A stretch of 64,000 nucleotides of DNA, from contig CM046875.1 in assembly GCA_025667525.1 (NCBI GenBank), positions 199,616,125 through 199,680,124 on the forward strand. Direction: 5' to 3'. This stretch comes from Glebionis coronaria. Its lineage: Eukaryota; Streptophyta; Magnoliopsida; Asterales; Asteraceae. How positions within the stretch are numbered: position 1 is the stretch's first letter; each line of letters starts with the position of its first letter. The notes beneath the pieces are model-generated. The model saw only the letters and a list, made by a program, of their open reading frames with translations, searched no databases and was not told where the DNA came from. The translations under genes were made by a program, and so were the position numbers. Shown piece after piece: positions 33,993 to 46,730 of the stretch.

Positions 33993-35711
33993 TGATACAA
34001 TTGATTTTGCTATGGTTCGGATTTTAGTTCTCGGTATCTCCTCGAATTGATCTCGGCTCTAAGTGGAATGATTTGTTCTTGGTTAATAAAAAGTTGTTGG
34101 TTTGTTTATCTATTTAAAACTAATGACAAATAAGTAAGTTTCGAAGAGTGGAATTAAAACTTCAAAAGATTAAACTAAAAAGACGAGTTTAAAGATAAAT
34201 GTTTGAAAACTTAAAGATTATATTAGAAAAATAAATGGACACTCAATAAAAACTAACTCTTGGAAAACTTTGTAAAAATATGAACTTAGACGGAAAATAC
34301 TAAAAGAAAGTAAGAACGGAATATAGCAAAACAACTCAAATCGGAATAATCTAAAAAGATGCAATCGGAATATGTTCCGATCAAATGATCGGAATGTTGA
34401 GAATGACTACTGATCGGAATGTAGGAAAATGAGTTGCAATCGGAATGCTTAAAAAAATGAACCAAATCGGAATAATACTAGACCACCATAATCGGAATAC
34501 TGAAATGAGTACTAATCGGAATACAGTAAAACTTGCCAATCGGAATGTATAACAAAGTCCAGATCGGAATGTTGCCAAAATAAGCTACAATTGGAAAAAC
34601 CTAAACCCTTTTCCGATCACACGATCGAAATGAGGGTTTGGTGAGCTGGTCGGAATAATCAAATCGGAAAAGGGTTGATAACCCTTTCCGATACCTTTTT
34701 GATCCGAGATATAAGCAATGGAATAAGCTATGGAATAAGCTAATACCCAAACTAAAACGAATCTATAATGAAACGGATTAAATAAGCTCAAATTACAACT
34801 TATCGAAACTTAAAATAAACAACTTTTAAATCGAATCAATAAAAAGATGAACTTTTCATAAAAACTTTAAAAAGTAAATAAGTTAAACCAACAAATAAGC
34901 CAATAAGCACAAAGATCTTAAAGCTTATTCATGTAGAAACTTAAGGAAACATAAAAAAGATTAACTTTTTAAGCACAAAATCCTTGATGAACAACACGGA
35001 TCATACGAGATTTGTACAAAAACCAATCAAAATCAAAGAAAGGAAGAATGCGATTAAAGATTAAAAGCTTGAACTAAACTTGATTAATGAAAAATAATAC
35101 AAAGGATTGATCTTGAAAGAGAAAAAGATGAAAACTAGTGAGAGAAAGTTTAGAACTTTCTCTCTCTAAAACTAGAGAGAATGAAAAAACTAAAAAACTA
35201 ACTAAGACTAACTAAGTGCCTCTAAAATTGTGAAGTGGGATCTTTATATAGGCGTGTGATATGGGCTTGTGTATGGGCTTTGGTATCGGGCTTCTTTTCT
35301 TCTTTCTTCTTTAGTCTTTACGTTTCTTCTAAATAAACGTTTCTGACTTTAGATTTTGCGAAGTGTCAGTGAATAATTCCAACTCGTCTTATAATCTTTT
35401 GTTTAATAGACTCGAGTTCTTCGACATATATGAATCTTCCATCTTTGGCTCTATTCTTCGATAAATCTTTAAATAGGCACAGTGACTTTAAATCCTTTGC
35501 ATCTCTTGGACAATAGACTTCGTCTTGGGTCTTTTTCCTCGATAAAACCCGTGCAATCCCATGTTTTCTTCAATATTCTCCCGGTTGACTCTGAAAACAC
35601 AATAAACACAAAAACCACGCATAATTCCAAACAATTGATATTAAATACGTGTTTTGGTCTAGTTTTAGCCAGAAATAAGTGGTAAAAGGATGGGTGTTTT
35701 CACACCTATCA
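33993..35711 (-). repeat. Athila-B LTR (left, 3' LTR in element sense)
   Basis: 1719 bp, from TGATACAATT to CACCTATCA. It matches 43520-45226 with few substitutions and a 12-bp duplication (ATGGGCTTGTGT) near 35265 that the other LTR lacks. It holds an ATCGGAAT-type array at about 34315-34690. Confidence 0.93.
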
Positions 35712-37618
35712 AATCCCTACACTTAACCATTGCCATGCCCTCATGCAATGCTTAGCGATAAAGCAAGTTTACATTTTTCTCATAATCAATCAACCTTGGC
35801 CTTATTAACATACTACTAAACAAAAATTAAAGTACTAAGAGAAATCAAAACTTTAAAGTAAACAAAAGGATGGAAATAACTTGCAAAGAGATCAAGGACT
35901 TACATTAGGGCTTTGGTGCTGCGAAGATTTATCATCCTCAAGTTTCACGTTCCCCAAACTAAGCTTAAAAAACGAGATCATTGTTATTATAAGTTAGCAA
36001 ATCAAACACTTACTCACATGGCTTAATTATATGCTTAAACTCCCTTATTCCTAGGTGTATATCTTATATTTTATTTTTGTCTTAGAATGATCATGAAGAT
36101 GCATTTTTGGACTTATTTCGATAGTTATTTAGGCCGAAAGCAAAGTAGGACGATTTGATCAATAGTTAGCTAAAGGAAAAAATCTCTTAAAACTGCTTCT
36201 CGGGATATCAAAAAGTTCATATCTTGGCATAACTTGGTTCACGATTTGAGACCTTTCTCGGGCCGATATTTGGCATGTACTTCATACTTCATATCTTGAG
36301 AGACGTTCTTGAGATAATGGTCTTCTCATCGTTAATAGATTTTCTTCACTTGGAGACTTTTGAGGGGTACTCCAACTTTGTTGACCACAACTTCATGATT
36401 ATTTCTTCAATCTCTAATTGGGATTTTGAGATACAACGATCCGCCTCCTTTTCGGACTTGGATCTATTAATCCTCATACCTTGTTAGGGTCTTTTCGGAT
36501 AGACTTCTCCATGATCTTTATGGGAGTTGATTGCTTTTCGTCGTGAGTCTTGATCCTTGATATTGATTTTGGGAATAATGCTTTTCACATCACTTTGGAT
36601 CTTCAGCAATAAAATGGAATCCTCATGCCTTGTTAGGGCCTTTTCGGACTCGCCAATCTTCGCGCCCCGCTTCATAAGTTATGCCTTGGCTATGAACTCT
36701 TATCATTACCGAGCAACTTTTAAACGATCTTGGGCTAGAAGCTAAGTAACTTTTCAAATCTTACGACCTTACTTATTGCAGATAAATTATTAGCAAGTGA
36801 TGGGAGAATAGGCAAATAATTACACCAAGTGAGCTTGCGCAAGAATACCGACTTATAATTGACTCTATCATTTCTCGTTCTCCACAATTTAAAATCTCAA
36901 GTAATGAGACTCGTGGATGCTTAGCCTAATAAACCAATTAAGGTCTACATGGTTAAGGATACTAGCTAGAATAAACTTGGATAAGTCTATTCGGGTTGAG
37001 TCAAAATAATCGCAACGGGCCTAATATGTCAAAGATTTCAAAACTAGCTACACCACTTTATTAATATTTTCGACTTTATTGCGGGATATATACATATGAA
37101 AGCAACGATAAAAATTTAAAAATTACGACTACATGGCCAAAGTTAATAAAAAATTTGAAAAATGTTGAAAAAGATGATTTCCGGTTAAATGAAGGCATTT
37201 TAATGGAAAAGTCCACTTAAAACTTCGATAGAAGTCCCCCCTACACTTAAGATAAACATTGTCCTCAATGTTTAAGCATGTGGGAGTAAACTCCCCTACA
37301 CTTAGGACATTGTGCACGTTGGTTAAATCAAGCTAAGGGAGAGACGACTAAAGTGATCAATTTCAAATGTGAGTATGAATAAAATTGAATCACGATAGTT
37401 GAGAGATAGAACCGGATTTCGGATAACACGGGAGCATGGTTCTTCGAAGATTCCAAGAGTGCACTTATCCCTGTAATCACATCACCACACAAATACAAAC
37501 ACCTATATAGGTCCCCCTACACTTAGGAGGTTAAAACAGAAAAGGATAGATACTCGGGTTGCCTCCCGAGGAGCGCTTGTTTTTGATAACCGAGTCACGA
37601 GCCTGACTCGACCCAAAA
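35712..37618 (-). other. Athila-B noncoding 3' region
   Basis: No convincing ORF between the Pol stop and the 3' LTR. It is partly similar to the matching region of Athila-A. Four copies of the AAGTGTAGGG(G) motif (element sense) lie at 35714 (next to the LTR, one mismatch), 37237, 37293 and 37514. The first is the likely polypurine tract. Small open frames at 36275-36487 and 36557-36745 have no recognisable motif. Confidence 0.72.
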
Positions 37619-40600
37619 TTAGTTCATGGGGAACGTGGTGAGGGATGGAATCATCTCCTGAGAGATGTCCTCACCAAAGTACAATTTCACTCGTTGGCCA
37701 TTCACCTTAAAATTTGGTCCATTAGGTTGAGCGAGCTCGAGAGTACCATATGGAAAAATTTGGCCAATGGTGAATGGGCCGAACCAACGAGATTTCAGCT
37801 TGCCCGAAAAGATTTTCAACCGAGAGTTAAAGAGTAAAACTTTGTCTCCAACTTAGAACTCTCGGTTCTTAATCTTAGAGTCGTGAATGAGCTTAGTCTT
37901 CTCCTTATAGATCAAAGAATTTTCATAAGCCTCATTACGGAGTTCATTCAGCTCATTGAGTTGGATCTTGCGTAGGTCACCGGCTTTGTTGATATCAAAA
38001 TTAGCCCACTTCAAGGCCCAGTAGGCCTTGTGCTCCAACTCAATGGGGAGGTGGCATGCTTTCCCGTACACGAGACGATATGGTGTACAACCAACCGGAG
38101 TCTTGCATGCGGTACGAAAAGCCCACAAAGCATCATCAAGTTTATCAGCCCATGAGGCACGATGCTCTCCCACGGTTCTTTCGAGAATTCGCTTTAATCC
38201 TCGGTTGGATATTTCAGCCTGGCCATTAGTTTGTGGGTGGTAAGCGGTGGAAAGACAATGATTTACACCATACTTTGCCATGACTCTAGCAAATTGGTCG
38301 TTGCAAAAATGAGTCCCGCGATCACTAATAATGGCACGGGCACACCGAATCTAGCGAATAGCGATTTTAAAAAGTTACAAACCACCCTTGCGTCATTAGT
38401 GGGTAAAGCTTTGGCTTCGACCCATTTGGAGACGTAGTCAACGACTACAAGGATGTATTTGTTTCCTTTAGATGAAGGGAATGGCTCCATAAAGTCGATA
38501 CCCCAAACATCAAAGATTTCACATTCTTGTATGAAATTCTGAGGCATCTCGTCTTTATGTGTGATCTTGCCTTGTTTTTGGCAAGAATCACAATGTTTAA
38601 CCATCTCGTGAGCATCACGATAGATGGTGGGCCAATAAAATCCCGATTCAAACACTTTTTTGGCGGTGTAGTTGGGACCAAAGTGACCACCGGTGGGTCC
38701 TTTGTGGCAAGCGTCAAGGATTTCTAAAGCTGCCGGTCCATCAACACATCGGCGAATAATCAAGTCAGCACATTGCTTGAATAGATACGGGTCATCCCAA
38801 AAGTAAGTCTTAATGTCGTTAAAGAACTTTTTCTTTTTCTGGGATGTTAACCCGTCAACGAGAATTCCACCCGCCAAGTAGTTTGCAATGTCCGCAAACT
38901 ACGGGGTTTCATCAGCAGTCGAGTTGATAGACATTAAGTTCTCCAAGGGAAAAGAATCATTCATTTCTTTGTTCGGATGATCCCCTTGGTAAGGATCCTC
39001 AAGTCTACTGAGATGATCCGCGACTAGGTTTTCAGCTCCTTTTTTATCGTGAATTTCGATTTTAAATTCTTGGAGTAGCAAAAGCCAGCGGAGAAGTCTT
39101 GGTTTGGAATCTTGCTTAGTAAACAAGTACTTTAACGCGGAATGATCGGTGTAAACGATTGTGGTGGAAAGGACAAGATAGGGGTGGAACTTTTCAAAGG
39201 CATAGACAACAGCTAAAAGCTCTTTTTCGGTTGTCGTGTAATGCAATTGAGCCCCAGTCATTGTCTTGCTAGCATAGTGGATTGGTTGGAAGTGTTTATT
39301 CACTCTTTGTCCCAGAACCGCACCAATAGCAAAGTCGCTAGCATCGCACATCAACTCGAAAGGCAGCTCCCAATTAGGGGTAACCAAGACGGGTGCCTTA
39401 GTTAGCTTATCCTTAAGCAAGTTGAAGGCTTCAATACACTCGTTGGAAAAGATAAAAGGAGTATATTTTTCCAAGAGGTGGGTCATCGGGCGAGCGATTT
39501 GAGAAAAATCTTTGATGAATCGACGGTAGAAGCCCGCATGACCACGGAAACTTCTCACACCCTTCACTGTTAAAGGTGGAGGCAACTTAGCGATAACATC
39601 GACTTTAGCACGATCTACTTCAAGACCGGCTTTGGAGATCTTGTGTCCTAGCACGATGCCCTCTTTTACCATGAAATGGCATTTTTCCCAATTAAGAACA
39701 AGGCGAGTGTCTTCACACCGCTTAAGCATACGTTCTAAATTGGCAAGGCAAGCAGAGAAAGAATCGCCATAAACCGAGAAATCATCCATGAATACTTCCA
39801 TAGTGTTTTCCACCATGTCATGGAAGATAGCCATCATACACCTTTGGAACGTCCCAGGAGCATTACATAAACCAAAAGGCATGCGTTTGTAAGCAAATGT
39901 TACATAGGGACAAGTGAATGTGGTCTTTTCTTGGTCCTTGGGATCGATGGGAATTTGAAAATACCCGGATAAACCGTCTAAAAAGCAGTAATAGTCATTA
40001 CCCGCAAGACGCTCGAGCATTTGATCCATGAAGGGAAGAGGAAAGTGGTCTTTTCTCGTGGCATCATTGAGCTTGCGATAATCAATACAAACTCTTCACC
40101 CAGTAACGAGACGAGTGGGAATCAACTCGTTGTGTTCATTGGAAACAACGGTTATTCCGCCCTTCTTGGGCACACAATGGACGGGACTTACCCATGGCGA
40201 ATCCGAAATAGGGTAAATCAAGCCGGCATCCAGAAGTTTGATAACCTCTTGTTTGATGACGTCATGAATTTTAGGATTAACCCTTCTTTGGCTCAGGATT
40301 GCGGGTTTAAAGTCATCTTCCATGAGAATTTTATGAGTACAAAAGTTCGGATCAATTCCGCGGATATCGGAAATTTTCCAAGCAATTGCCTTCTTATGAT
40401 CTTTAAGCACGGCGATGAGGCGAGATTTTTCTTCTTCTTTCAAGTCCTTAGCAATGATGACATGCGACTTCTTGTTTTCTTCAAGGAACACGTACTCGAG
40501 ATGGGGTGGCAACTCCTTAAGTTCTAAATCCGGAGGATTTTCGATGGGAGGCGTTTTCAAAGTCAGAGCATCGATAGCAATAACCGTGGGAGATTGTGGA

Positions 40601-41826
40601 GAAAGATTGTCTTCTTTGAGAAGGTTTTCAAAGAAATGCATGTCTTCATCCCAATCGGTGGGAGAATCGTCATTTGCTAAGTTCACATCTCCCATGGTGG
40701 CTTCAAGATCTTTCCAAAAGAAATCACTTTCTCCAAATAGAGACAGTGATGAATCAATAGAGGAAACGGTCTCAACATTGGGAATAGAGGTAGGAATATT
40801 TTTACAAGCATCAATAAAGTGTTCTTCACAAGCCTCATCCAGAACGTCAATACAATTAACACTCTCGTATGAATAAGGTTGTTTAGACAACTTTCCCATG
40901 TTGAAGACGATTTTATCGTCACCCACTCTCATGATAAGCTCACCGGCTTCAACATCGATGAGAGTGCGACCGGTCCTCAAGAATGGACGACCAACGATCA
41001 ATGGCACACGAGGGTCCATGTCGTAGTTAACGACAACGAAATCGGCAGGAAAAGTGAATTTGTCAACTCCTACAAAGACGTCTTCGGCTATCCCCACTGG
41101 ATAAGCAACCGTACGGTTAGCTAATTCCAGATTCATTTTGGTGGGGACTAGCTCAGGGAGAGATAATTGCTTCCAAACGCTTAAAGGCATTAAGTTAATA
41201 TTGGCACCTAGATCGGCTAGGGCCATGCAATTCTCTACTCCCGGGAAGTTACAAGGGATTAAGAAACGACCCGAATCACCAAGCTTGGTTGGCAATTTCC
41301 TTAAGAGCACTACAGAGCAATTCTCATTAAGTTGGGTGTTAGCAATATCAAGAAGCTTCTCCTTGTCGCTGAGAAGATCTTTGAACATTTTCGCGTACTT
41401 AGGCATGTGAGCGAGAGCCTCAGCGAAGGAGATGTTGAAATTCAATTGTTTAAACATTTTGAGAAAGTTCGAAACCTGAATATCATCCTTGCTTTTGAGC
41501 TTCTCTTTCCTCAACCTAGATGGATAAGGTATATCGGAAGAAGAGGAAGGCTTTGGGAGAATAGGATCACTCACATCCTTGGGTGGAGGTGTGGTAGAAG
41601 TAAGAGGCGGAGAAATTGGGGAAGGAGAAGGATGAGGAATAGGAGCAGGTGACTCGTTTTCCTTAGTTACAATCACCGGTGGAGGTATAGGAAGCTCGGG
41701 TTCCTTGGTACCTTTGCCACTGCGAGTGGTGATTGCTTTCATCTCCCCTCTTGGATTCGCAACGGTGTTACTCGGAAGATTACCCGAAGAAGAGGGTTGA
41801 TTACCTTGGAAGGAACTAGCCATCAT
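37619..41826 (-). pseudogene. Athila-B pol, stops and frameshift
   Basis: It starts near MMASSFQGNQPSSSG at 41826, continuous with late gag sequence. Protease has [18 protein letters not shown] has [12 protein letters not shown]. RNase H has [16 protein letters not shown]. Integrase has the HHCC finger and [20 protein letters not shown] at 40096 replaces the Trp before RVCIDYR, and a TAG at 38899 replaces the Trp before FADIANYL. A 1-base deletion near 38337 shifts the frame just before the second catalytic Asp. After it, [17 protein letters not shown] and [14 protein letters not shown] continue in the next frame. A TAA at 37853 breaks the C-terminal part. The end at 37619 matches that of Athila-A. 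Confidence 0.88.
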
Positions 41827-43295
41827 GTTTTTAAGTCATTCGTTTGACTATCCAAAGTGTTTCTCATGTCAGCTCTCAGATCGTTCCCTTGTTTCACCAG
41901 GTCTGCTTTCAAGTTGAGCACTTCCCGCTGAAGATTTCCCACGATCACATCGTTAGTCCTCATGTAGGTTTCCACTTCTTGGTGTAAAGCGGTGGGTTGG
42001 TTGGGAGGAGCATTGTATGCAGGTGGCTGATAAGCAGGTTGCTGGTAAACTTGGTTGTTTCTTTGAGGTGGATGTTGTTGTTTGTGAGGTGGTATATATG
42101 GTCCACGAGATTGTTGTTGTTGTTGAGGAGGGCGGTTGAGGTTTTGTTGTTGGTTTGGGTTGTTAGGAGTAAAACCGGGTGGTGAGAGATAGTTGTTGGA
42201 GCGGTAGCTAAGCAGGTTGCGGTCACCTTGAGGACGAGCTTGATAAGCGGGTTGAGGATAGGTACCGTATGCTGCATTCACATTCTCAGAAGGGTAGTCT
42301 TGGGTGGCGGTACAAGTGGTGTAAGAGTGAGGACCCTCGCATATTTCACATGGTTGGCTAACAGCATTGACTTGAGCGTTTTTAGCATTGATGTTGTTGG
42401 TGTTGCTAGCGGTTTGGGTAGCAAGCGATTCAAGAAGCGCAGTGATTTTGTCAAGTCGCTTGTCGCTGTCACTAGTACTAGCACTAGCGACATTGGTCCG
42501 AACACTCTTGGTTTGCACACGAGACTTATTCTCATTGACATCCCAAGCAGCATTGGAAGTCTTAGCCAAAAGATTACCCCCTGAGGCACTGTTTAGTGAA
42601 TCTTGGTCATTCATGCTTAAACCATTATAAAAAGTGTTAATTTGGTGCACTTTGGTAAAACCATGTTGTGGGCATTTTCTTAAAAGATCTTTGAAACGGT
42701 CCTAAGATTCACTAAAAGACTCATCGTACTTTTGTTCAAAATTAATGATTTCATTCCGCAAAGCGGTAGTACGAGAGGGTGGGAAAAAGTAGTTGATAAA
42801 CTTGGTCTCCAAATCCGTCCACGTAAGAATACTCTATGGCGGTTCCTTAGCAAGCCAATGCCGGGCTTGTCCCTCTAAAGGAAAGGGAAAAAGTTGTAAA
42901 CGGATTACCTCTTGTGGAACACCATTGAATTTGACCGTATTGGTGAGTTGCAAGAATCTCTTGATGTGGTCATGTGGATCATCAATGGTACGCCCCAAGA
43001 ATGGTTGAGCAGAGACGATCTGGATAAAACCGGATTTGAGCTCAAAGTTGTTGGCTGCAAACGCGGGTATGACAATTGGATCATTGTTTCCATCTACATG
43101 TGCTTGTAGAAGTTCAATCATCGGGCGATTATCCGGTAGAGGCTCATTGTTGTTGTTATTATTGTTGTTGAAAGGTGGGTTGTTGTTGTTATTATTATTG
43201 TTTTGAGGTGGGTTATTGTTGTTGTTTTGTACACCGGCCATGTCTAAGTCTTCGAGAGGCTTGGGCTATTGATAAGACGTTGATCGTGTACGCAT
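41827..43295 (-). pseudogene. Athila-B gag, several stops
   Basis: It starts at MRTRSTSYQ (43295). A TAG at 43266-43268 follows directly, then MAGVQNNNNNPPQ and long Asn runs from AAC/GTT-type repeats, the gag domain (DDPHDHIKRFLQLTNTV, then LEGQARHWL), a TAG at 42834, a TAG near 42702 that replaces a Trp, and the late part with CEICEGPHSYTTC and a Gln/Asn/Pro-rich tail. The late part ends in TGA at 41823 and overlaps the next frame by ATGA, a 1-base shift relative to an intact element. Confidence 0.85.
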
Positions 43296-43500
43296 GCACC
43301 TGCAAAAGAACTAACAAGGAAAAAACAAAGCAGAAATATTTTTGGTTTTTATGTTTTTTAATTTTTAGGATTTTTGAAAATTTTATTTTATTTTTTTTTT
43401 TTATTTTTTTTTTTGAAAATTTTTATGAAAAAGTAACGTTCACGAGGAACGGATCCCAAAATCCAAGTTCTCACAAAAAACTGTTGATCTTAACGAGAAG
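43296..43500 (-). other. Athila-B leader
   Basis: Noncoding sequence between gag and PBS, with a long T-rich run (43380-43420 on +) and the hairpin CGTTC-ACGAG-GAACG at 43437-43451. Confidence 0.6.
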
Positions 43501-43518
43501 AGCCGGCAGCGGCGCCAT
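43501..43518 (-). promoter_or_regulatory. primer-binding site of Athila-B
   Basis: TGGCGCCGCTGCCGGCT in the element sense, beginning two bases after the 5' LTR. It is one base closer to the Asp-tRNA-type site than that of Athila-A. Confidence 0.72.
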
Positions 43519-43519
43519 T

Positions 43520-45226
43520 TGATACAATTGATTTTGCTATGGTTCGGATTTTAGTTCTCGGTATCTCCTCGAATTGATCTCGGCTCTAAGTGAAATGATT
43601 TGTTCTTGGTTAATAAAAAGTTGTTGATTTGTTTATCTATTTAAAACTAATGACAAATAAGTAAGTTTCGAAGAGTGGAATTAAAACTTCAAAAGATTAA
43701 ACTAAAAAGACGAGTTTAAAGATAAATGTTTGAAAACTTAAAGATTATATTAGAAAAATAAATGGACACTCAATAAAAACTAACTCTTGGAAAACTTTGT
43801 AAAAATATGAACTTAGACGGAAAATACTAAAAGAAAGTAAGAACGGAATATAGCAAAACAACTCAAATCGGAATAATCTAAAAAGATGCAATCGGAATAT
43901 GTTCCGATCAAATGATCGGAATGTTGATAATGACTACTGATCGGAACGTAGGAAAATGAGTTGCAATCGGAATGCTTAAAAAAAATGAACCAAATCGGAA
44001 TAATACTAGACCACCATAATCGGAATACTGAAATGAGTACTAATCGGAATACAGTAAAACTTGCCACTCGAAATGTATAACAAAGTCCAGATCAGAATGT
44101 TGCCAAAATAAGCTACAATCGGAAAAACCTAAACCCTTTTCCGATCACACGATCGGAATGAGGGTTTGGTGAGCTGGTCGGAAAAATCAAATCGGAAAAG
44201 GGTTTATAACCCTTTCCGATACCTTTTTGATCCGAGATATAAGCAAGGGAATAAGCTATGGAATAAGCTAATACCCAAACAAAAACGAATCTATAATGAA
44301 ACGGATTAAATAAGCTCAAATTACAACTTATCTAAACTTAAAATAAACAACTTTTAAATCGAATCAATAAAAAGATGAACTTTTCATAAAAACTTTAAAA
44401 AGTAAATAAGCTAAACCAACAAATAAGCCAATAAGCACAAAGATCTTAAAGCTTATTCGTGTAGAAACATAAGGAAACATAAAAAAGATTAACTTTTTAA
44501 GCACAAAATCCTTGATGAACAACACGGATCATACGAGATTTGTACCAAACCAATCAAAATCAAAGAAAGGAAGAATGAGATTAAAGATTAAAAGCTTGAA
44601 CTAAACTTGATTAATGAAAAATAATACAAAGGTTTGATCTTGAAAGAGAAAAAGATGAAAACTAGTGAGAGAAAGTTTAGAACTTTCTCTCTCTAAAACT
44701 AGAGAGAATGAAAAAACTAAAAAACTAACTAAGACTAACTAAGTGCCTCTAAAATTGTGAAGTGGGATCTTTATATAGGCGTGTGATATGGGCTTTGGTA
44801 TCGGGCTTCTTTTCTTCTTTCTTCTTTAGTCTTTACGTTTCTTCTAAATAAACGTTTCCGACTTTGGATTTTGCGAAGTGTCGGTGAATAATTCCAACTC
44901 GTCTTATAATCTTTTGTTTAATAGACTCGAGTTCTTCGACATATATGAATCTTCCATCTTTGTCTCTATTCTTCGATAAATCTTTAAATAGGCACAGTGA
45001 CTTTAAATCTTTTGCATCTCTTGGACAATAGACTTCGTCTTGAGTCTTTTTCCTCGATAAAACCCGTGCAATCCCATGTTTTCTTCAATATTCTCCCGGT
45101 TGACTCTGAAAACACAATAAACACAAAAACCACGCATAATTCCAAACAAATGATATTAAATACGTGTTTTGGTCTAGTTTTAGCCAGAAATAAGTGGTAA
45201 AAGGATGGGTGTTTTCACACCTATCA
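43520..45226 (-). repeat. Athila-B LTR (right, 5' LTR in element sense)
   Basis: 1707 bp, TGATACAATT to CACCTATCA, matching 33993-35711. The ATCGGAAT-type array lies at about 43843-44215. Confidence 0.93.
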
Positions 45227-45231
45227 GTTTC
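45227..45231. repeat. target-site duplication GTTTC (right)
   Basis: It follows the right LTR of Athila-B and matches 33988-33992. Confidence 0.92.
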
Positions 45232-45466
45232 CAAAAAAAAGAGTTAAAATTTTTAAGTCAAGTAAAATCAATTTTTTTCCCTACTAGTTTTTGGCTATTT
45301 CTAACTAAATTTCAAAATTTGGCGATACAAAATTTTTCGGCTTGCCGTTTTGTCGGACTGGGGAGTTTATTGTCGCACTGAAGATTCTCGGATCACTACG
45401 AAACTTTAACCACACCTCATCACAACAAATCTACTAAGATCTGTAATCTATTCACAAGCATTTATC
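45232..45466 (+). other. copia-1 leader, part 3
   Basis: Leader sequence from the Athila-B insertion to the gag start at 45467. It holds A- and T-runs and no ORF. Confidence 0.7.
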
Positions 45467-46730
45467 ATGTCTAACAACAACATCAGCAATGCAACTGCCA
45501 ATCAAATTCGTTTGGAACAAGGTGGCAACGGTAATCCACCAGTGCTTATTGCCGGTTGCTACGTTCAATGGAGATCTCGTTTTCTCAGATTTCTCGACGG
45601 AAAATAAAACCGAACTGCTCTTCGTCACTGCCTTGAGAATCCTCCTCCAGTTTTTAAATTCATACCCATTACCACACAAGCAGAGGATGGCACTTCATCA
45701 TCTACACGAGCTATGGAGAATTTTGATACATGTCCTGCTGAGAAAAAGAAACTCCTCCAAGCTGGAGCTGATGCTGTTAACTACATACTCACTGGGATTG
45801 ATAACGATTCTATTCCACGGTTGATGCATGTCCTAATGCTATGGAAATGTGGAATGTAATTCATCGTTTGAAGCAAGGTGTCAATGTTCAAGATCTCGAG
45901 ACTAATTTACTTTGGGAGTTTGGAAAATTCACATCTGAAGATGGTGAATCCATTGACTCATATTACTCGAGATTCTACAAGATGATGAATGAGCTGGTCA
46001 GAAATCAGTGCACCATCTCCAATCATCATGCCAATGTTCAGCTTCTACTTCAACTCAAACTGGAATGGCAAAGTTTTGTGACCTTGGTTAAACAAAAGGA
46101 AGATATCAAGACTATCTCTTATCACAAACTTTATGATATCTTGAAATAACATCAGAATGAAGTGAATGAACTAAGGGCTGAAAAAGCGGAACGGTCTGCT
46201 AATTCTATTGCTTTTGTGGCTGCTACTTCAACAAAACCCGTTCCCCGTCAACAACCACCTACACATTCCTTAAGGTCATCTAGCTCATCAATCAAACCTA
46301 TAGCCACTGCTAGAAACAAAGCAAAATCAATTATCCCCACTCCACCTCCAAAGTATGACACCGAGTCAGATGGAGATAGTGATGATGAACAAACTTCAAG
46401 GGACAAGAAAATTAAGGAACTCATGTCTTTACTCACCACAACTTATAAGAAGATCTACAAACCTACCAACAAGAACCTCAGATCATCATCCAATGCTAGA
46501 TATAAAGAAGTTGATCATGCACCTAGGTATGATCGTGAAGCTAGGTATGATAATCAGAGAATGCCGAATCAAGTTGGGGCTAGAGATACTGTATGTGCAG
46601 AAGATTGTGATTCAATGCTTCAATTGCAAGGGATTTGGGCACATGGCTAGGGAATGTAAGAAGCCAAAAAGGGTTAAGGATTCGGGATATCACAAGGAAA
46701 AGATGATGATGTGTAAGAAAAAATAAGTAG
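45467..46730 (+). pseudogene. copia-1 gag, frameshifted
   Basis: It starts at MSNNNISNATANQIRLEQGG (45467), then VQWRSRFLRFLDGK before a frameshift near 45605. The next frame reads LQAGADAVNYILTGIDND, with another shift near 45812, then MEMWNVIHRLKQGVNVQD (45841 on), the UBN2-type gag block common in copia. A TAA at 46147 replaces a Gln. A third shift near 46595 precedes the zinc knuckle CFNCKGFGHMAREC (46617-46658). A TAA at 46724 ends the frame. At least three indels and two stops show long decay. Confidence 0.85.

Larger units (their letters stand above)
33993..45226 (-). mobile_element. Athila-B, Ty3/gypsy Athila-like element (antisense)
   Basis: About 11.2 kb, read on minus: 5' LTR 43520-45226, PBS, gag, pol, a 1.9-kb noncoding 3' part, and 3' LTR 33993-35711. 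TSD GTTTC. Canonical TGATA...TATCA ends. Pol is highly similar to Athila-A but the LTRs differ a great deal, so it is a separate family of the same lineage. It has at least seven in-frame stops and two or more frameshifts, most stops being Trp-to-stop or other changes compatible with G-to-A. Confidence 0.9.

Noticed and set aside
43175..43522. Plus-strand ORF rich in Cys and Tyr in the Athila-B gag start
   Set aside because: It is the antisense of the Asn codon repeats in gag, plus a T-rich leader.
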